A stretch of DNA of 64,000 bases from Phycisphaerales bacterium AB-hyl4 (lineage in GTDB: Bacteria; Planctomycetota; Phycisphaerae; Phycisphaerales; Phycisphaeraceae): contig JBGUBD010000002.1 in the NCBI GenBank assembly GCA_041821185.1, forward strand, positions 186,001-250,000, written 5' to 3'. Position 1 is the stretch's first letter. Each line of letters starts with the position of its first letter. The notes under the pieces are model-generated. The model did no database searches and was not told where the DNA came from. It worked only from the letters and a program-made list of their open reading frames with translations. Positions 41,622 to 49,420 of this stretch are shown here, piece by piece. A program made the translations under genes and the position numbers.

Positions 41622-42664
41622 CAGGGCTCAAGTTGTCGACTGATCATCTGCCAATAACGGTTGAACATGCCCTGAAGCATCGACGACGCAAACGCCACCC
41701 GGCGTGATTCGGCCAGCGCACCCGTACTGATCAGCGGTGATGCTTCCAGCAAATCGAGATCGCCGACCATACGCGTCGCCTGCACCTGCGCCCGTTGCCA
41801 GGTAATCGGCCCGGCATCACGAATCGCCCCACGTATCGCCCGCAGGTACATCATTGCTGTACCCTTGGACATACTCAACACAAGCAGGCAAAATTCAAAA
41901 ACAATCAATGCCGGAGCAAGCAGCAATAGAGTTCGCGTTTCATAGATGGTGAACATCATGCGATAACGGTTGTAGAACTGCGCTTCCGCCCGATTCAAGC
42001 CGCGTGGACGTTCGACATGACTGCCCACCGCCTCAGGCACGTGCAACACGTCAAAGCCTGCAATTCGGCAACGCAGGCAAAGCTCGGCGTCTTCGCCCCA
42101 GCCGAAGTGGTAGTCTTCGTCATATCCGCCGAGCCAGAGGGCAACCTCGCGGTCGAACAGCACGTTACCGCCGGCTAGCGAGGGGAACGGCGTGCGAATG
42201 GGGCGTTGTTCGATTGACTGACCACGAGCATTGAAGCCGGAGATGCAAAGGTAGTGCAGGTTCGTGCCATCGCCATAGAGCCTGTTGGGATCGTTGGCGT
42301 AGACCAGCCGTGGTGCAGTGGCCGCGACGCCGGGTCGCAGACGCATTGCTTTCATCAGATTCGTCGGTGCATCGGGGCGCAGGCACACATCATGATCCAG
42401 CAGCAGGACGTAACGTGACCTTGCTTCACGCAGGGCGCGGTTACGCACGATGCTCGGCCGACCGGCGTTGGACGCCATGCGTACGACGCGCAGCGAAGGG
42501 TAGGCTTGTCGAGCCCACAAGTCGCTGCCATCGGTCGAGGCATCATCGACCAGCAGCAGTTCGAGCGGTCGGTAGGTGACCTTCTGCAGGGCATCAAGGG
42601 TTCGTTTGAGCACGTCGCTTCCGTTGTGATTGATCACCGCGATCGTCAGTGCTTCGCCTTCCAT
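41621..42664 (-). CDS. Family 2 glycosyltransferase
   Basis: The 347-residue product has a GT-A fold: AVINHNGSDVLKRTLDAL, LLLVDDASTDGSD, then LLLDHDVCLRPDAP in the DxD position and GWGEDAELCLRCRIAGF, the acceptor-side ED motif. A hydrophobic segment near the C-terminus (LLLLAPALIVFEFCLLVL) suggests membrane association. GGGAGGGGAG precedes ATG 42664, which is preferred over the upstream ATG. It is the first gene of the three-gene coupled operon. Donor and acceptor sugars are unknown. Confidence 0.9.
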   Translation of the reverse strand: MEGEALTIAVINHNGSDVLKRTLDALQKVTYRPLELLLVDDASTDGSDLWARQAYPSLRVVRMASNAGRPSIVRNRALREARSRYVLLLDHDVCLRPDAPTNLMKAMRLRPGVAATAPRLVYANDPNRLYGDGTNLHYLCISGFNARGQSIEQRPIRTPFPSLAGGNVLFDREVALWLGGYDEDYHFGWGEDAELCLRCRIAGFDVLHVPEAVGSHVERPRGLNRAEAQFYNRYRMMFTIYETRTLLLLAPALIVFEFCLLVLSMSKGTAMMYLRAIRGAIRDAGPITWQRAQVQATRMVGDLDLLEASPLISTGALAESRRVAFASSMLQGMFNRYWQMISRQLEP

Positions 42665-42877
42665 GGTGGACTCCCCTCCCCCCATGGCTGACTGTTGAAA
42701 ATTGATTGGCGATTCATGTCATCATTTGAGATTCGTTGTTCAATGCTCCCGCGACCGCCCGGCGGCGGTATTGGCGCTATGCGTTGCTGAGTTCAACACG
42801 CGGTTGAAGTCTGCATGCCAGGTCAACACCGCCGCCGAACCGGCTGCGAGAATTTGTTGAATCGCTGACGTTGGCTA

Positions 42878-43243
42878 TTACTCGATAGCACTGACGTTGA
42901 TGTTCACCGAGTCGCGCAACACCTGGCCGTTGACGCGCATCTCCGCGGTGACCACGGCCGTGCCGGGGGCGTCGCTACGGAACTGGGCCACGCGACCGCT
43001 GCGGGCTGGCTCGACCTCGCCGAGCGTCGTGCCCCACTGAATGTCCACCTCGCGGCCGAGCAGATTTGCCGTCTGTGCGAACACCGTCGTGGATTCGCCC
43101 ACCAAGATGTTGGTCGTGCTCGCGTCCAGTGAAAGTGACGGCTGCTGACGGTCCACTTCGGTGGGCCCCATTTCACAGCCGGCGGCCAAAACCAGCATCA
43201 ACGTCGCGGCCATCGCCATCGAAAAGCTGTAGCACCTTCTCAT
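42878..43243 (-). CDS. Small lipoprotein with Ig-like domain, copy 2
   Basis: The 121-residue product has a lipobox LVLAAGC after a typical signal peptide, then a single beta-rich domain highly like that of the gene at 21344: both carry the run TNILVGE(T/S)TTV, then AQTANLLGR(D/E)V(E/D)I, then PGTAVVTAE in the same order. GAGGAG precedes ATG 43243. A 24-base inverted repeat (43264-43287, arms GCACTTG and CAAGTGC) lies in its leader. It is monocistronic. Function is unknown; the pair implies a conserved envelope role. Confidence 0.75.
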   Translation of the reverse strand: MRRCYSFSMAMAATLMLVLAAGCEMGPTEVDRQQPSLSLDASTTNILVGESTTVFAQTANLLGREVDIQWGTTLGEVEPARSGRVAQFRSDAPGTAVVTAEMRVNGQVLRDSVNINVSAIE

Positions 43244-43463
43244 GATCGACTCCTCTCGCAAGAGCACTTGGCTTGCCAGGCAAGTGCGCGTCCGCGTCAC
43301 GTTTGCCTGGCGGGTTCGGTTCGGGCCCACTTGCCGCGTCCGTACGGCGAGGTCAACCCGATGCGTTCGCCAGACGAGGAAGCAAATGCTGTGCCCAAGT
43401 TCGGATTGCAAGGTTGTTTGTTGAATCCCGTAAAGCGATGGGCCTGCGGAGATCTGACGGTGA

Positions 43464-43925
43464 TCAGTCGGAAGGGGGGTTGCGATTGCTGCGTCGCTCG
43501 TGTTTACGCTGGCCTTGCGATTTTTTTGCCTTCAGTCGGCGCTCAATCACGCCACGCGACGGCCGGGTCGCCCGGCGACGCCGGGGACGATGCAGCGATT
43601 CGATGAGCAAGTGACGCAGGCGGGAAAGGCACGCACGCCGATTGGCAAGCTGGCTACGGCTATCCGCGGCGGAAATAACGATCGCATCAGCGGTGAGTCT
43701 TGCGCCCGCCTTGGTTTTTAGCCGCTCGAATGCATCGGCGGGCATGGCAGCGGCCAGCGCCTCAAGTGGGACGCTGAGGGTGGCACGAGTGTTGAGTTTG
43801 TTGACGTTCTGACCCCCAGGTCCGCCACCGCGTGAGAAGGTGAATCGCAATGCCGAAACGGGCAGCGATACCCCCGGGGCTGCCAGCCAGTCGTTGCGTC
43901 CGTCGAACAGGTCCATGCCCGGCAT
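43464..43925 (-). CDS. arfB: Peptidyl-tRNA hydrolase / ribosome rescue factor ArfB
   Basis: ArfB (YaeJ) releases ribosomes stalled without a stop codon. The 153-residue product has the GGQ catalytic motif (G37-Q39 in SRGGGPGGQNVNK), the family pattern NKLNTRATLSVPLEAL, and a basic C-terminal tail (RRLKAKKSQGQRKHERRSN) that enters the empty mRNA channel. The length and the lack of the codon-recognition domain separate it from RF1/RF2. ATG 43925 or 43916 are both possible. Confidence 0.93.
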   Translation of the reverse strand: MPGMDLFDGRNDWLAAPGVSLPVSALRFTFSRGGGPGGQNVNKLNTRATLSVPLEALAAAMPADAFERLKTKAGARLTADAIVISAADSRSQLANRRACLSRLRHLLIESLHRPRRRRATRPSRGVIERRLKAKKSQGQRKHERRSNRNPPSD

Positions 43926-44026
43926 TGTGCGGTCAGTTGGCCAGCGTGTCGAATGGGTGTCGGCGGGATTTTCGTGCAAAACCTGCCAAGGCGTTGTAAG
44001 CCGTGCCACGATTCGCCCGCGTTTTG

Positions 44027-44221
44027 TCAACTGGCGAGGCATCGTCGGCCGAGGCCCGCCATGGCCACGATCGCCGTGGTCCAGTAGCAGGCTTGCGCGA
44101 TGACACCCTGGCCGAGCACGGGCTCGAGCACATCAAATACCATCGAGGTCGGGACGAGCCCGAACGCACACGTTGCATAGAGCGCGGTGGTCAGAGCGCC
44201 GCCGCTGGGTTTGGGGTTCAT
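44027..44221 (-). CDS. Small hydrophobic protein
   Basis: This is a 64-residue frame with GGGGAGA seven bases before its ATG. The product has two hydrophobic stretches (TTALYATCAFGLVPTSMVF and GVIAQACYWTTAIVAMAGLG), suggesting two membrane helices. I recognise no family. It lies about 100 bases upstream of arfB on the same strand and is divergent from the cupin gene. The good ribosome site is the main support. Confidence 0.45.
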   Translation of the reverse strand: MNPKPSGGALTTALYATCAFGLVPTSMVFDVLEPVLGQGVIAQACYWTTAIVAMAGLGRRCLAS

Positions 44222-44382
44222 GATTGATTCTCCCCATTGTGGGTATATCTGGTTGCGTCGCCCTTCAGCTAAAGAAAAGAGTGCAATTCGCTTGCCAGTT
44301 GAGCTAGACTGAGTGGTGGAACCGCGATGAAAGCGGGTGAGTTCAAGATTCGGGAATGAGGCAGACTAGCGAAAGGATTGCC

Positions 44383-44808
44383 ATGAGTGACGGAGCAGAA
44401 GGACGCGTCAGGACACCGCCACGCGAGCGTTTCGCCCCGGCGGAAGAGATGTTTGACCTTGCCGCCGTGGCGGAAAAACTACTCGCCGAGCCGGGCAGCG
44501 GCCGGCACGGCCATCGGCAAATGACACTGTTCCGCCACGGCCCGGCAACGCTGGCGCTGTTCTGTTTCGAGGAGGCGGACGCGCGGTTTCCCGATCATGT
44601 CGTCGACGGTGTGGTCATCATCCAGGTGCTCAAAGGTCGGCTCACCGTGCACACGGAACAGTCCGCCCACGAGATGCAGGCCGGCCAGGTGCTTCGCCTC
44701 GGGCCGAACGTTCGACATGATGTCGTCGCCGCCGAGCCGTCGCAGATGCTGTTGACCGTCTGCGTCGAAGGCCCCGGCTCGCATGCGGGTGGTGGTGAGA
44801 AGGCGTGA
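44383..44808 (+). CDS. Cupin domain protein
   Basis: The 141-residue product forms a single small beta barrel. The second cupin motif is recognisable (VLKGRLTVHTEQSAHEMQAGQVLRLGPNVRHDV), while the metal-binding histidines of the first motif seem reduced (the DHVVDGVVIIQVLKG region lacks the HxH pair). It may bind a ligand without metal. GAAAGG precedes ATG 44383. Its stop codon sits inside the GTGAGGC heptad repeat. Function is unknown. Confidence 0.8.
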   Translation: MSDGAEGRVRTPPRERFAPAEEMFDLAAVAEKLLAEPGSGRHGHRQMTLFRHGPATLALFCFEEADARFPDHVVDGVVIIQVLKGRLTVHTEQSAHEMQAGQVLRLGPNVRHDVVAAEPSQMLLTVCVEGPGSHAGGGEKA

Positions 44809-44851
44809 GGCGTGAGGCGTGAGGCTTGGGGGGTGAGGCTTGCGGCTTGAG
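44803..44851. repeat. GTGAGGC heptad direct repeats
   Basis: The heptamer GCGTGAG occurs three times in tandem and is followed by degenerate copies (GCTTGGG, GGTGAGGCTTGCG, GCTTGAG). The array begins within the cupin stop codon and lies about 80 bases upstream of the DUF4105 gene. It is a possible slippage site or simple-sequence expansion. Confidence 0.7.
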
Positions 44852-44930
44852 TGGAACGCTTTTGTGCGGCTCTGGCTTCAAGTTGGCAAAAACAGGCAGA
44901 GCTTCGGTTCGCGGGCTAAGATTTCAGGTT

Positions 44931-46223
44931 ATGCCGATCCGTCTTTGCTATTGGTCTGCGCTGCTGCTGTTGCTTCTGCTGGGCATGCACTGGTCGTCCG
45001 TGACTGCCTCGGCTCAGGCTGCGCCGAGGCCGCTGCTGACCGACGAGGCCGAGGTGTCGATCCTGACCATCTACCCCGGCCCGGCGTTGCATGCCCGCTT
45101 CGGCCACACCGCGATCCGCGTGGCGGACCCGCTGCAAGCGTTGGACATTGTCTATAACTACGGCACGTTCGACTTCGACAGTCCGATTTTCATCGCGACG
45201 TTCATCCGAGGCCAGCTGGATTATCACCTTTCGGTCGCGCCGATGGATGCGGCGTTGCATCATTATCAGTATGTCGAGCGTCGCGCGGTGGTGGAGCAGG
45301 CGTTGGACTTGACGCCAGGCGAGCGTGAGCGAGTGTTCGCCTATCTGCGTGAAAACGCGCGGGAAGAAAACCGTGAGTATCGATATCGGTTTCTGGATGA
45401 CAATTGCTCGACACGTGTGCGTGATGTGTTCGAGGACGTGCTGGGCGATGCGCTTCGGTTCGATGCAGCCGAGCCGCCGCTCGTGACGTATCGCGACAAG
45501 CTTTCGCCGTACATGGCCGACGCACCACTGCTGTGGCTGGGGATGGACCTGGCGCTCGGTCGGCCGACGGATCGTTCGCTCGGGGTTCGGGAGGTGATGT
45601 TTCTGCCGTTGCCGTTGATGGAGGTGTTTGATGTCGCGACGGTGACGGTCGATGGCGAAACGCGACAGTTGGTGCGTGAAACGCGGATGCTGTACTGGTT
45701 TGATGAGGCGGACGAGTGGCCTTCGGGATTCGCGTGGCCCACGTGGTTGGCGTGGGGGGTGCTCGGGTTGGCGTTGGTGGTGACTTGGCGTGAAGCGCGG
45801 CAGCCGGGGGTGGCGGCAGTGCAGCGGCGTCGAGGTGCGGTGTTGGCAGACGCGCTGCTGCTGATGGTGGTGGGGGCCGGTGGCTTGGTGATGGCGGGAC
45901 TGTGGGGGGCGACGGAACATGACGTGGCCGGGCCGAACTGGAACTTGTGGTGGGCCTGGCCGACGCACGTGGTGGCTGCGATGGCGCTCTTGCGTTGGCC
46001 GGGGGGTGGGCCGTGGCTGCGTCGCTACCTGATTCTCACCGCGGCGGGGGCGGGTGTGGCGGCGTTGACTTCGCCGTGGTGGCCTCAATCGATGCCGTGG
46101 GCGGTGTTGCCGGTGCTGCTGGTGCTGGTGCTGCGGGCGGGGTGGCTGGGATGGTCGATGACCGTTTCGCCGATCGGCGGCGAGACGGCTGATACCACTT
46201 TGCGGTCGACAAGTACTGCATAG
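44931..46223 (+). CDS. DUF4105 (Lnb N-terminal-like) membrane protein
   Basis: The 430-residue protein has a signal peptide (ALLLLLLLGMHWSSVTASAQA), then a periplasmic domain with features of DUF4105: ARFGHTAIRV with a conserved His, YNYGTFDFDSPIFI, and RYRFLDDNCSTRVRD with the Asp-Asn-Cys-Ser-Thr motif of this NlpC/P60-like group. The cysteine and histidine could form a catalytic pair. The C-terminal third holds about five membrane helices with a Trp-rich pattern. The closest described role is lysophospholipid or lipoprotein acyl handling, but that is inference. Confidence 0.82.
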   Translation: MPIRLCYWSALLLLLLLGMHWSSVTASAQAAPRPLLTDEAEVSILTIYPGPALHARFGHTAIRVADPLQALDIVYNYGTFDFDSPIFIATFIRGQLDYHLSVAPMDAALHHYQYVERRAVVEQALDLTPGERERVFAYLRENAREENREYRYRFLDDNCSTRVRDVFEDVLGDALRFDAAEPPLVTYRDKLSPYMADAPLLWLGMDLALGRPTDRSLGVREVMFLPLPLMEVFDVATVTVDGETRQLVRETRMLYWFDEADEWPSGFAWPTWLAWGVLGLALVVTWREARQPGVAAVQRRRGAVLADALLLMVVGAGGLVMAGLWGATEHDVAGPNWNLWWAWPTHVVAAMALLRWPGGGPWLRRYLILTAAGAGVAALTSPWWPQSMPWAVLPVLLVLVLRAGWLGWSMTVSPIGGETADTTLRSTSTA

Positions 46224-46336
46224 GCGAATGAAATGTCACCTGTGGGCTGTGCTGCCCTGTGGTCTTCAAATCAATAGGCAGCCTAAATCTGAGCCGCCGT
46301 GCTACCGCAGCAGCAGCTGTCAGGTAGAAGCGCCAG

Positions 46337-46897
46337 TCATGCCCCGCGCATTCCAATATTTCTCGTCGGATAGTCGTCGCTGACCTTGTAGCCCTCAGTC
46401 TCCAAAACCCCAAGAATGAAGTCGGTCTTGCCGTTAAGGTACTCAAGGCGGCGCACACCGACCTCCGAGGCGAGTCGGCGCTTGAGTGCGGCGTAGCGAT
46501 GAGCAAACTCAGGGTTTTAGCGAAGTGCATCGCGGAAGTTGACGCTGTTTTGGTAATGCCACGAACGCGGCTCAGCCAGCGAAAGGTGATGTCGACGAAG
46601 TCCGGCAACGGTTCTGGGGAAGTAGTGCCGGTCCGGCAACTCATCGTCCGGCCGGTACACGAAGCCAAGGCCCTCAAGGGCTGGCACGAGCGTCAGGCTC
46701 GCCGAAAGGTTCGGGACAGCGACAAGAATATCAATGATGGGTTTTGCATCGAGCCCTGGAACAGATGTGCTGCCGACGTGTTCGATGGACAGAATCCAAG
46801 AGGGGAGGGTGTCGAGTAGCTCCGTCCGGACTCTGTCGAATTCATCGGGCCACAAAGGATTGTAAGGGGCAATGCTTACCCCCGCGCCAACCTTCAT
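46337..46897 (-). pseudogene. GrpB family protein interrupted by an in-frame TAA
   Basis: From ATG 46897 the frame encodes a GrpB-family nucleotidyltransferase-like protein: APYNPLWPDEFDRVRTELL, then IEHVGSTSVPGLDAKPIIDI, the signature. It stops at a TAA (46517-46519) after NFRDALR. Reading on in the same frame gives NPEFAHRYAALKRRLASEVG and LNGKTDFILGVLE up to TGA at 46337, which restores the normal C-terminus and a typical length of about 185 residues. No frameshift is needed. The gene is therefore a nonsense-mutated copy, or a truncated 126-residue protein is made. Its base composition is less GC-rich than its neighbours, which suggests transfer. Confidence 0.75.
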
Positions 46898-47066
46898 GCC
46901 AACACAGTCCTGTGGACGCATCCGAGTCGGCCTCCTGTCAGGTGCTCTAACGCACGGATCAGCCCTCTGCCTCCCCACGGCTAGGGAATCACTTCATTCG
47001 GCTGTCCGGGCGAACGGTATTCGAAAACAACGGCAAAGGTTTTGATTGAATACTTGAGATGGGAAA

Positions 47067-47137
47067 CTGGGGATCCAGGATTCGAACCTGGACTAGCTGA
47101 TTCAGAGTCAGCCGTGCTACCGTTACACCAATCCCCA
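47067..47137 (-). tRNA. tRNA-Gln (anticodon CTG)
   Basis: A 71-base cloverleaf on the minus strand. The acceptor arms TGGGGAT and ATCCCCA pair, the D-arm contains TGGTGTAACGGTAGCA, the anticodon stem GCTGA/TCAGC encloses loop CTCTGAA, and the T-arm contains GGTTCGAATCC. Anticodon CTG reads CAG. The 3' CCA is not encoded. It stands alone between the GrpB-like gene and rpe. Confidence 0.95.
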
Positions 47138-47254
47138 ATCGTGTGGCCACGCCACCCGATCCGAGCAGCGGGGCCACAGCGCCGTGTTACTGGCCACGAC
47201 AGCGTTTGATCCTACGGATTTGCCCCCATCAGGTCAAACGGTTCGGCGACCCGT

Positions 47255-47965
47255 TTAACCCACGTCGCCCGCGGCGTGCAGGGTGTCGATCACCGATTTA
47301 CGGTCTTCCGCCCCGAATAAAGCCGACGCTGTCACCAGCACGTCTACCCCCGCTGCCACGGCCTGCTGCGAGGTCTTACCGTTCAGCCCGCCGTCCATCT
47401 CCAGACGTTGGTGCGGACCCAGCCGTTCGCGTAGCCAGCGGGCCTTCTCGAGTACGTCGGGGATGAACCTCTGCCCCGATCGGCCGGGGTTGACGCTCAT
47501 CACCAGCACCAGATCCAGTTCCTCCAGCCACGGTTCGAGCGCGTCGGCAGGCGTCGCGGGGTTGATGACCATGCCTGCCTGCATGCCGAGCTTGTGAATT
47601 CGCTCGATCAACGCCTCGGCTTTGACGCCATCATGTCGGCGGTGCGGGCGGGCGACCTCGGCGTGAAACGCGAACAGGCTCGCGCCCGCTTCCGCGAACA
47701 TCTCTACGAAGTGCGCCGGGTGCTCCACCATCAGGTGCACGTCGAGATAGGTGTGCGGGAAGTGCTTTCGTAAAGCGCGGCACATGTCAACGCCCATGGT
47801 GAGGTTCGGCACGAAGTGGCCGTCCATCACGTCCAGGTGCAGCAGGTCGGCGCCTTTGTCCAGCACGTCGCGGCATTCCTGTTCCATTCGGCCGAAGTCT
47901 GCGGAGAGGATAGACGCGGCTACGAGTGGATGCGGTGGCGGTTCGGTGAGGTTGAGCTTCTTCAT
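47255..47965 (-). CDS. rpe: Ribulose-phosphate 3-epimerase
   Basis: Rpe interconverts ribulose-5-phosphate and xylulose-5-phosphate in the pentose phosphate pathway. The 236-residue product has the barrel motifs VAASILSADFGRM, LHLDVMDGHFVPNLTMG with the metal ligands, LDVHLMVEHPAHFV, MSVNPGRSGQRFIP and LEMDGGLNGKT. ATG 47965 gives the family start; the upstream frame is a shadow of the pseudopilin gene. It lies 49 bases after the last pseudopilin gene on the same strand and may be read from that operon. Confidence 0.95.
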   Translation of the reverse strand: MKKLNLTEPPPHPLVAASILSADFGRMEQECRDVLDKGADLLHLDVMDGHFVPNLTMGVDMCRALRKHFPHTYLDVHLMVEHPAHFVEMFAEAGASLFAFHAEVARPHRRHDGVKAEALIERIHKLGMQAGMVINPATPADALEPWLEELDLVLVMSVNPGRSGQRFIPDVLEKARWLRERLGPHQRLEMDGGLNGKTSQQAVAAGVDVLVTASALFGAEDRKSVIDTLHAAGDVG

Positions 47966-48014
47966 GATGCCGACAAGTTTATCAAACTCGTCGAGTTCGA
48001 CGGGGCGCGGAGCG

Positions 48015-48956
48015 CTACTGGAGCGTCTGACGCCACGTGCCGGGCACGGGGAGCATCTGGTGCTCAGCGTCGAGCGGATAGATGACGACGTCGTCGATGA
48101 GGAAGTCGGTGTGTTGGTGGGCGCGGATGTCGAGGTAGGCCGACTCGATCTCGCCGGTCCATGAGGGCGTGAGTACGGCCGTGTGCTGCGCCCAGTTGTT
48201 GGCGCCGGAACTGCTGAAGGTTTGCGTCGCGACGACGTTGCCGTTGACGATAAACCGCGCGTTGATGTGGCGGTCGCTGTTGAGCAGATGAACCGCCAAC
48301 CGGATGCGATAGCTGCGGCCGCTTTCGAGCCAGTGAGAGACTTCCTGCCGAATGCTCGGCTGGCTGCCCCCGCCTGAGAAGTTCCGCACGCGCAGCGAGC
48401 CGGCACCGCGATAGGGCTCAGCGAGGGTGTATTCGAGCGTGTCGTTCGGAAGCCCGGCACGCCAGAAGCGTGTGCCCTCGGCCATGTCGGGATTGCGCGC
48501 CAGGTTCGTACCGGGCTGGTGATGCATCGGTTGCAGGGCGACACGCATACGGCGGACGGCGTCGCCGACGCGGCCTTCGGCTTCAAGATAAACATGCCCG
48601 TCGGCGGGGCTTTGCAGGTTCGAGCCTGTCGTGGCGAGCAGGCGGTATCGGCCTTCGCCGCGGCCCAGTTCGTGGGCGGGTGACCACTGGTCGTGCGTGT
48701 GGCTACCGCGCCAGCCGGCGTCGTTGTTGATTTGCAGCATGGCCAACTCCATCACGCCGTGGGCGATATAGCGGGCCTCGGTGGCGCGGTGGGTGGTTTC
48801 GCCGGCGCGATGGATTGCGCGGTTGGTGAGCATGGCCGAGATACCGATGAGCGTCACCAGCATCGACGTGCCGAGCACGGCCAGGTAGACCGCGCCGCGG
48901 CGATGCGGCCGACGACGCCAACGAATGCGACAACAGGGGAGCGAGCGGTTTTTCAT
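48015..48956 (-). CDS. PilX-like minor pseudopilin with carbohydrate-binding-like domain
   Basis: The 313-residue product starts with a basic leader and a hydrophobic helix (GAVYLAVLGTSMLVTLIGISAMLT), as in PilX/GspK-type minor pilins, and continues with a helical stalk. Residues about 150-305 form a separate beta domain: NLARNPDMAEGTRFWRAG, then AGSLRVRN and SGRSYRIRLAVHLLN, and it resembles CBM4/9-like carbohydrate-binding modules. It is the fourth gene of the ATGA-coupled pseudopilin operon (four-base overlap at 48953). A sugar-binding tip on a pseudopilus is the likely reading. Confidence 0.7.
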   Translation of the reverse strand: MKNRSLPCCRIRWRRRPHRRGAVYLAVLGTSMLVTLIGISAMLTNRAIHRAGETTHRATEARYIAHGVMELAMLQINNDAGWRGSHTHDQWSPAHELGRGEGRYRLLATTGSNLQSPADGHVYLEAEGRVGDAVRRMRVALQPMHHQPGTNLARNPDMAEGTRFWRAGLPNDTLEYTLAEPYRGAGSLRVRNFSGGGSQPSIRQEVSHWLESGRSYRIRLAVHLLNSDRHINARFIVNGNVVATQTFSSSGANNWAQHTAVLTPSWTGEIESAYLDIRAHQHTDFLIDDVVIYPLDAEHQMLPVPGTWRQTLQ

Positions 48957-49420
48957 GGGCCGATCGCCTCCGCATTGGCTGGCAGGCTTGGCATGCCGCG
49001 CGTACGCAATGTCACCAGTTCCGCCAGTTGAGCGTTGCCTCGCGAGACTGTCACGCGCACACGTCGTACGCCCGTGTCGCTGCCAGCGACGGTCTCGGGC
49101 TCGTCCGCATTCACATGATCGACTTCAACGGTACGCGACCAGCCGGGCCGATCGTCGAGCTCGGTTTCGCTGTCTTTGTCGAGCTGGCCGTATGGCTTGA
49201 TCAGCAGTTGGCTCATCCGTTCCTGCGCGAGCATGAACGCCACGGCGTGGTCATGTGTGCGGGCCTGGTTCGCGCGGGCAGCGCCGAGCGTGTCGATCGC
49301 CGCGACGTAGACAAGCCCGACCAACAGCAAGGCGAAGATCACTTCAACAAGGCTGAAGCCTTTGGCGTCGCGTTTCGTGCGATGAACGGCGGGGTGGTGA
49401 TGGTGATGGCGTTGTCTCAT
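48953..49420 (-). CDS. Minor pseudopilin, GspI/PilV-like
   Basis: The 155-residue product has a type IV pilin-like N-terminus, KGFSLVEVIFALLLVGLVYV, with prepilin peptidase cleavage expected after Gly and the conserved Glu at +5. The rest is a small pseudopilin head. A His-rich segment precedes the cleavage site. ATG 49420 overlaps the stop of the upstream gene (ATGA) and is preferred to earlier starts. It forms part of a GspH-J-I-like tip complex. Confidence 0.85.
   Translation of the reverse strand: MRQRHHHHHPAVHRTKRDAKGFSLVEVIFALLLVGLVYVAAIDTLGAARANQARTHDHAVAFMLAQERMSQLLIKPYGQLDKDSETELDDRPGWSRTVEVDHVNADEPETVAGSDTGVRRVRVTVSRGNAQLAELVTLRTRGMPSLPANAEAIGP

Noticed and set aside
43268..43614. 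Two plus-strand frames of 112-113 residues
   Set aside because: They overlap the leader of the second lipoprotein gene and the end of arfB on the other strand, and resemble no protein family.
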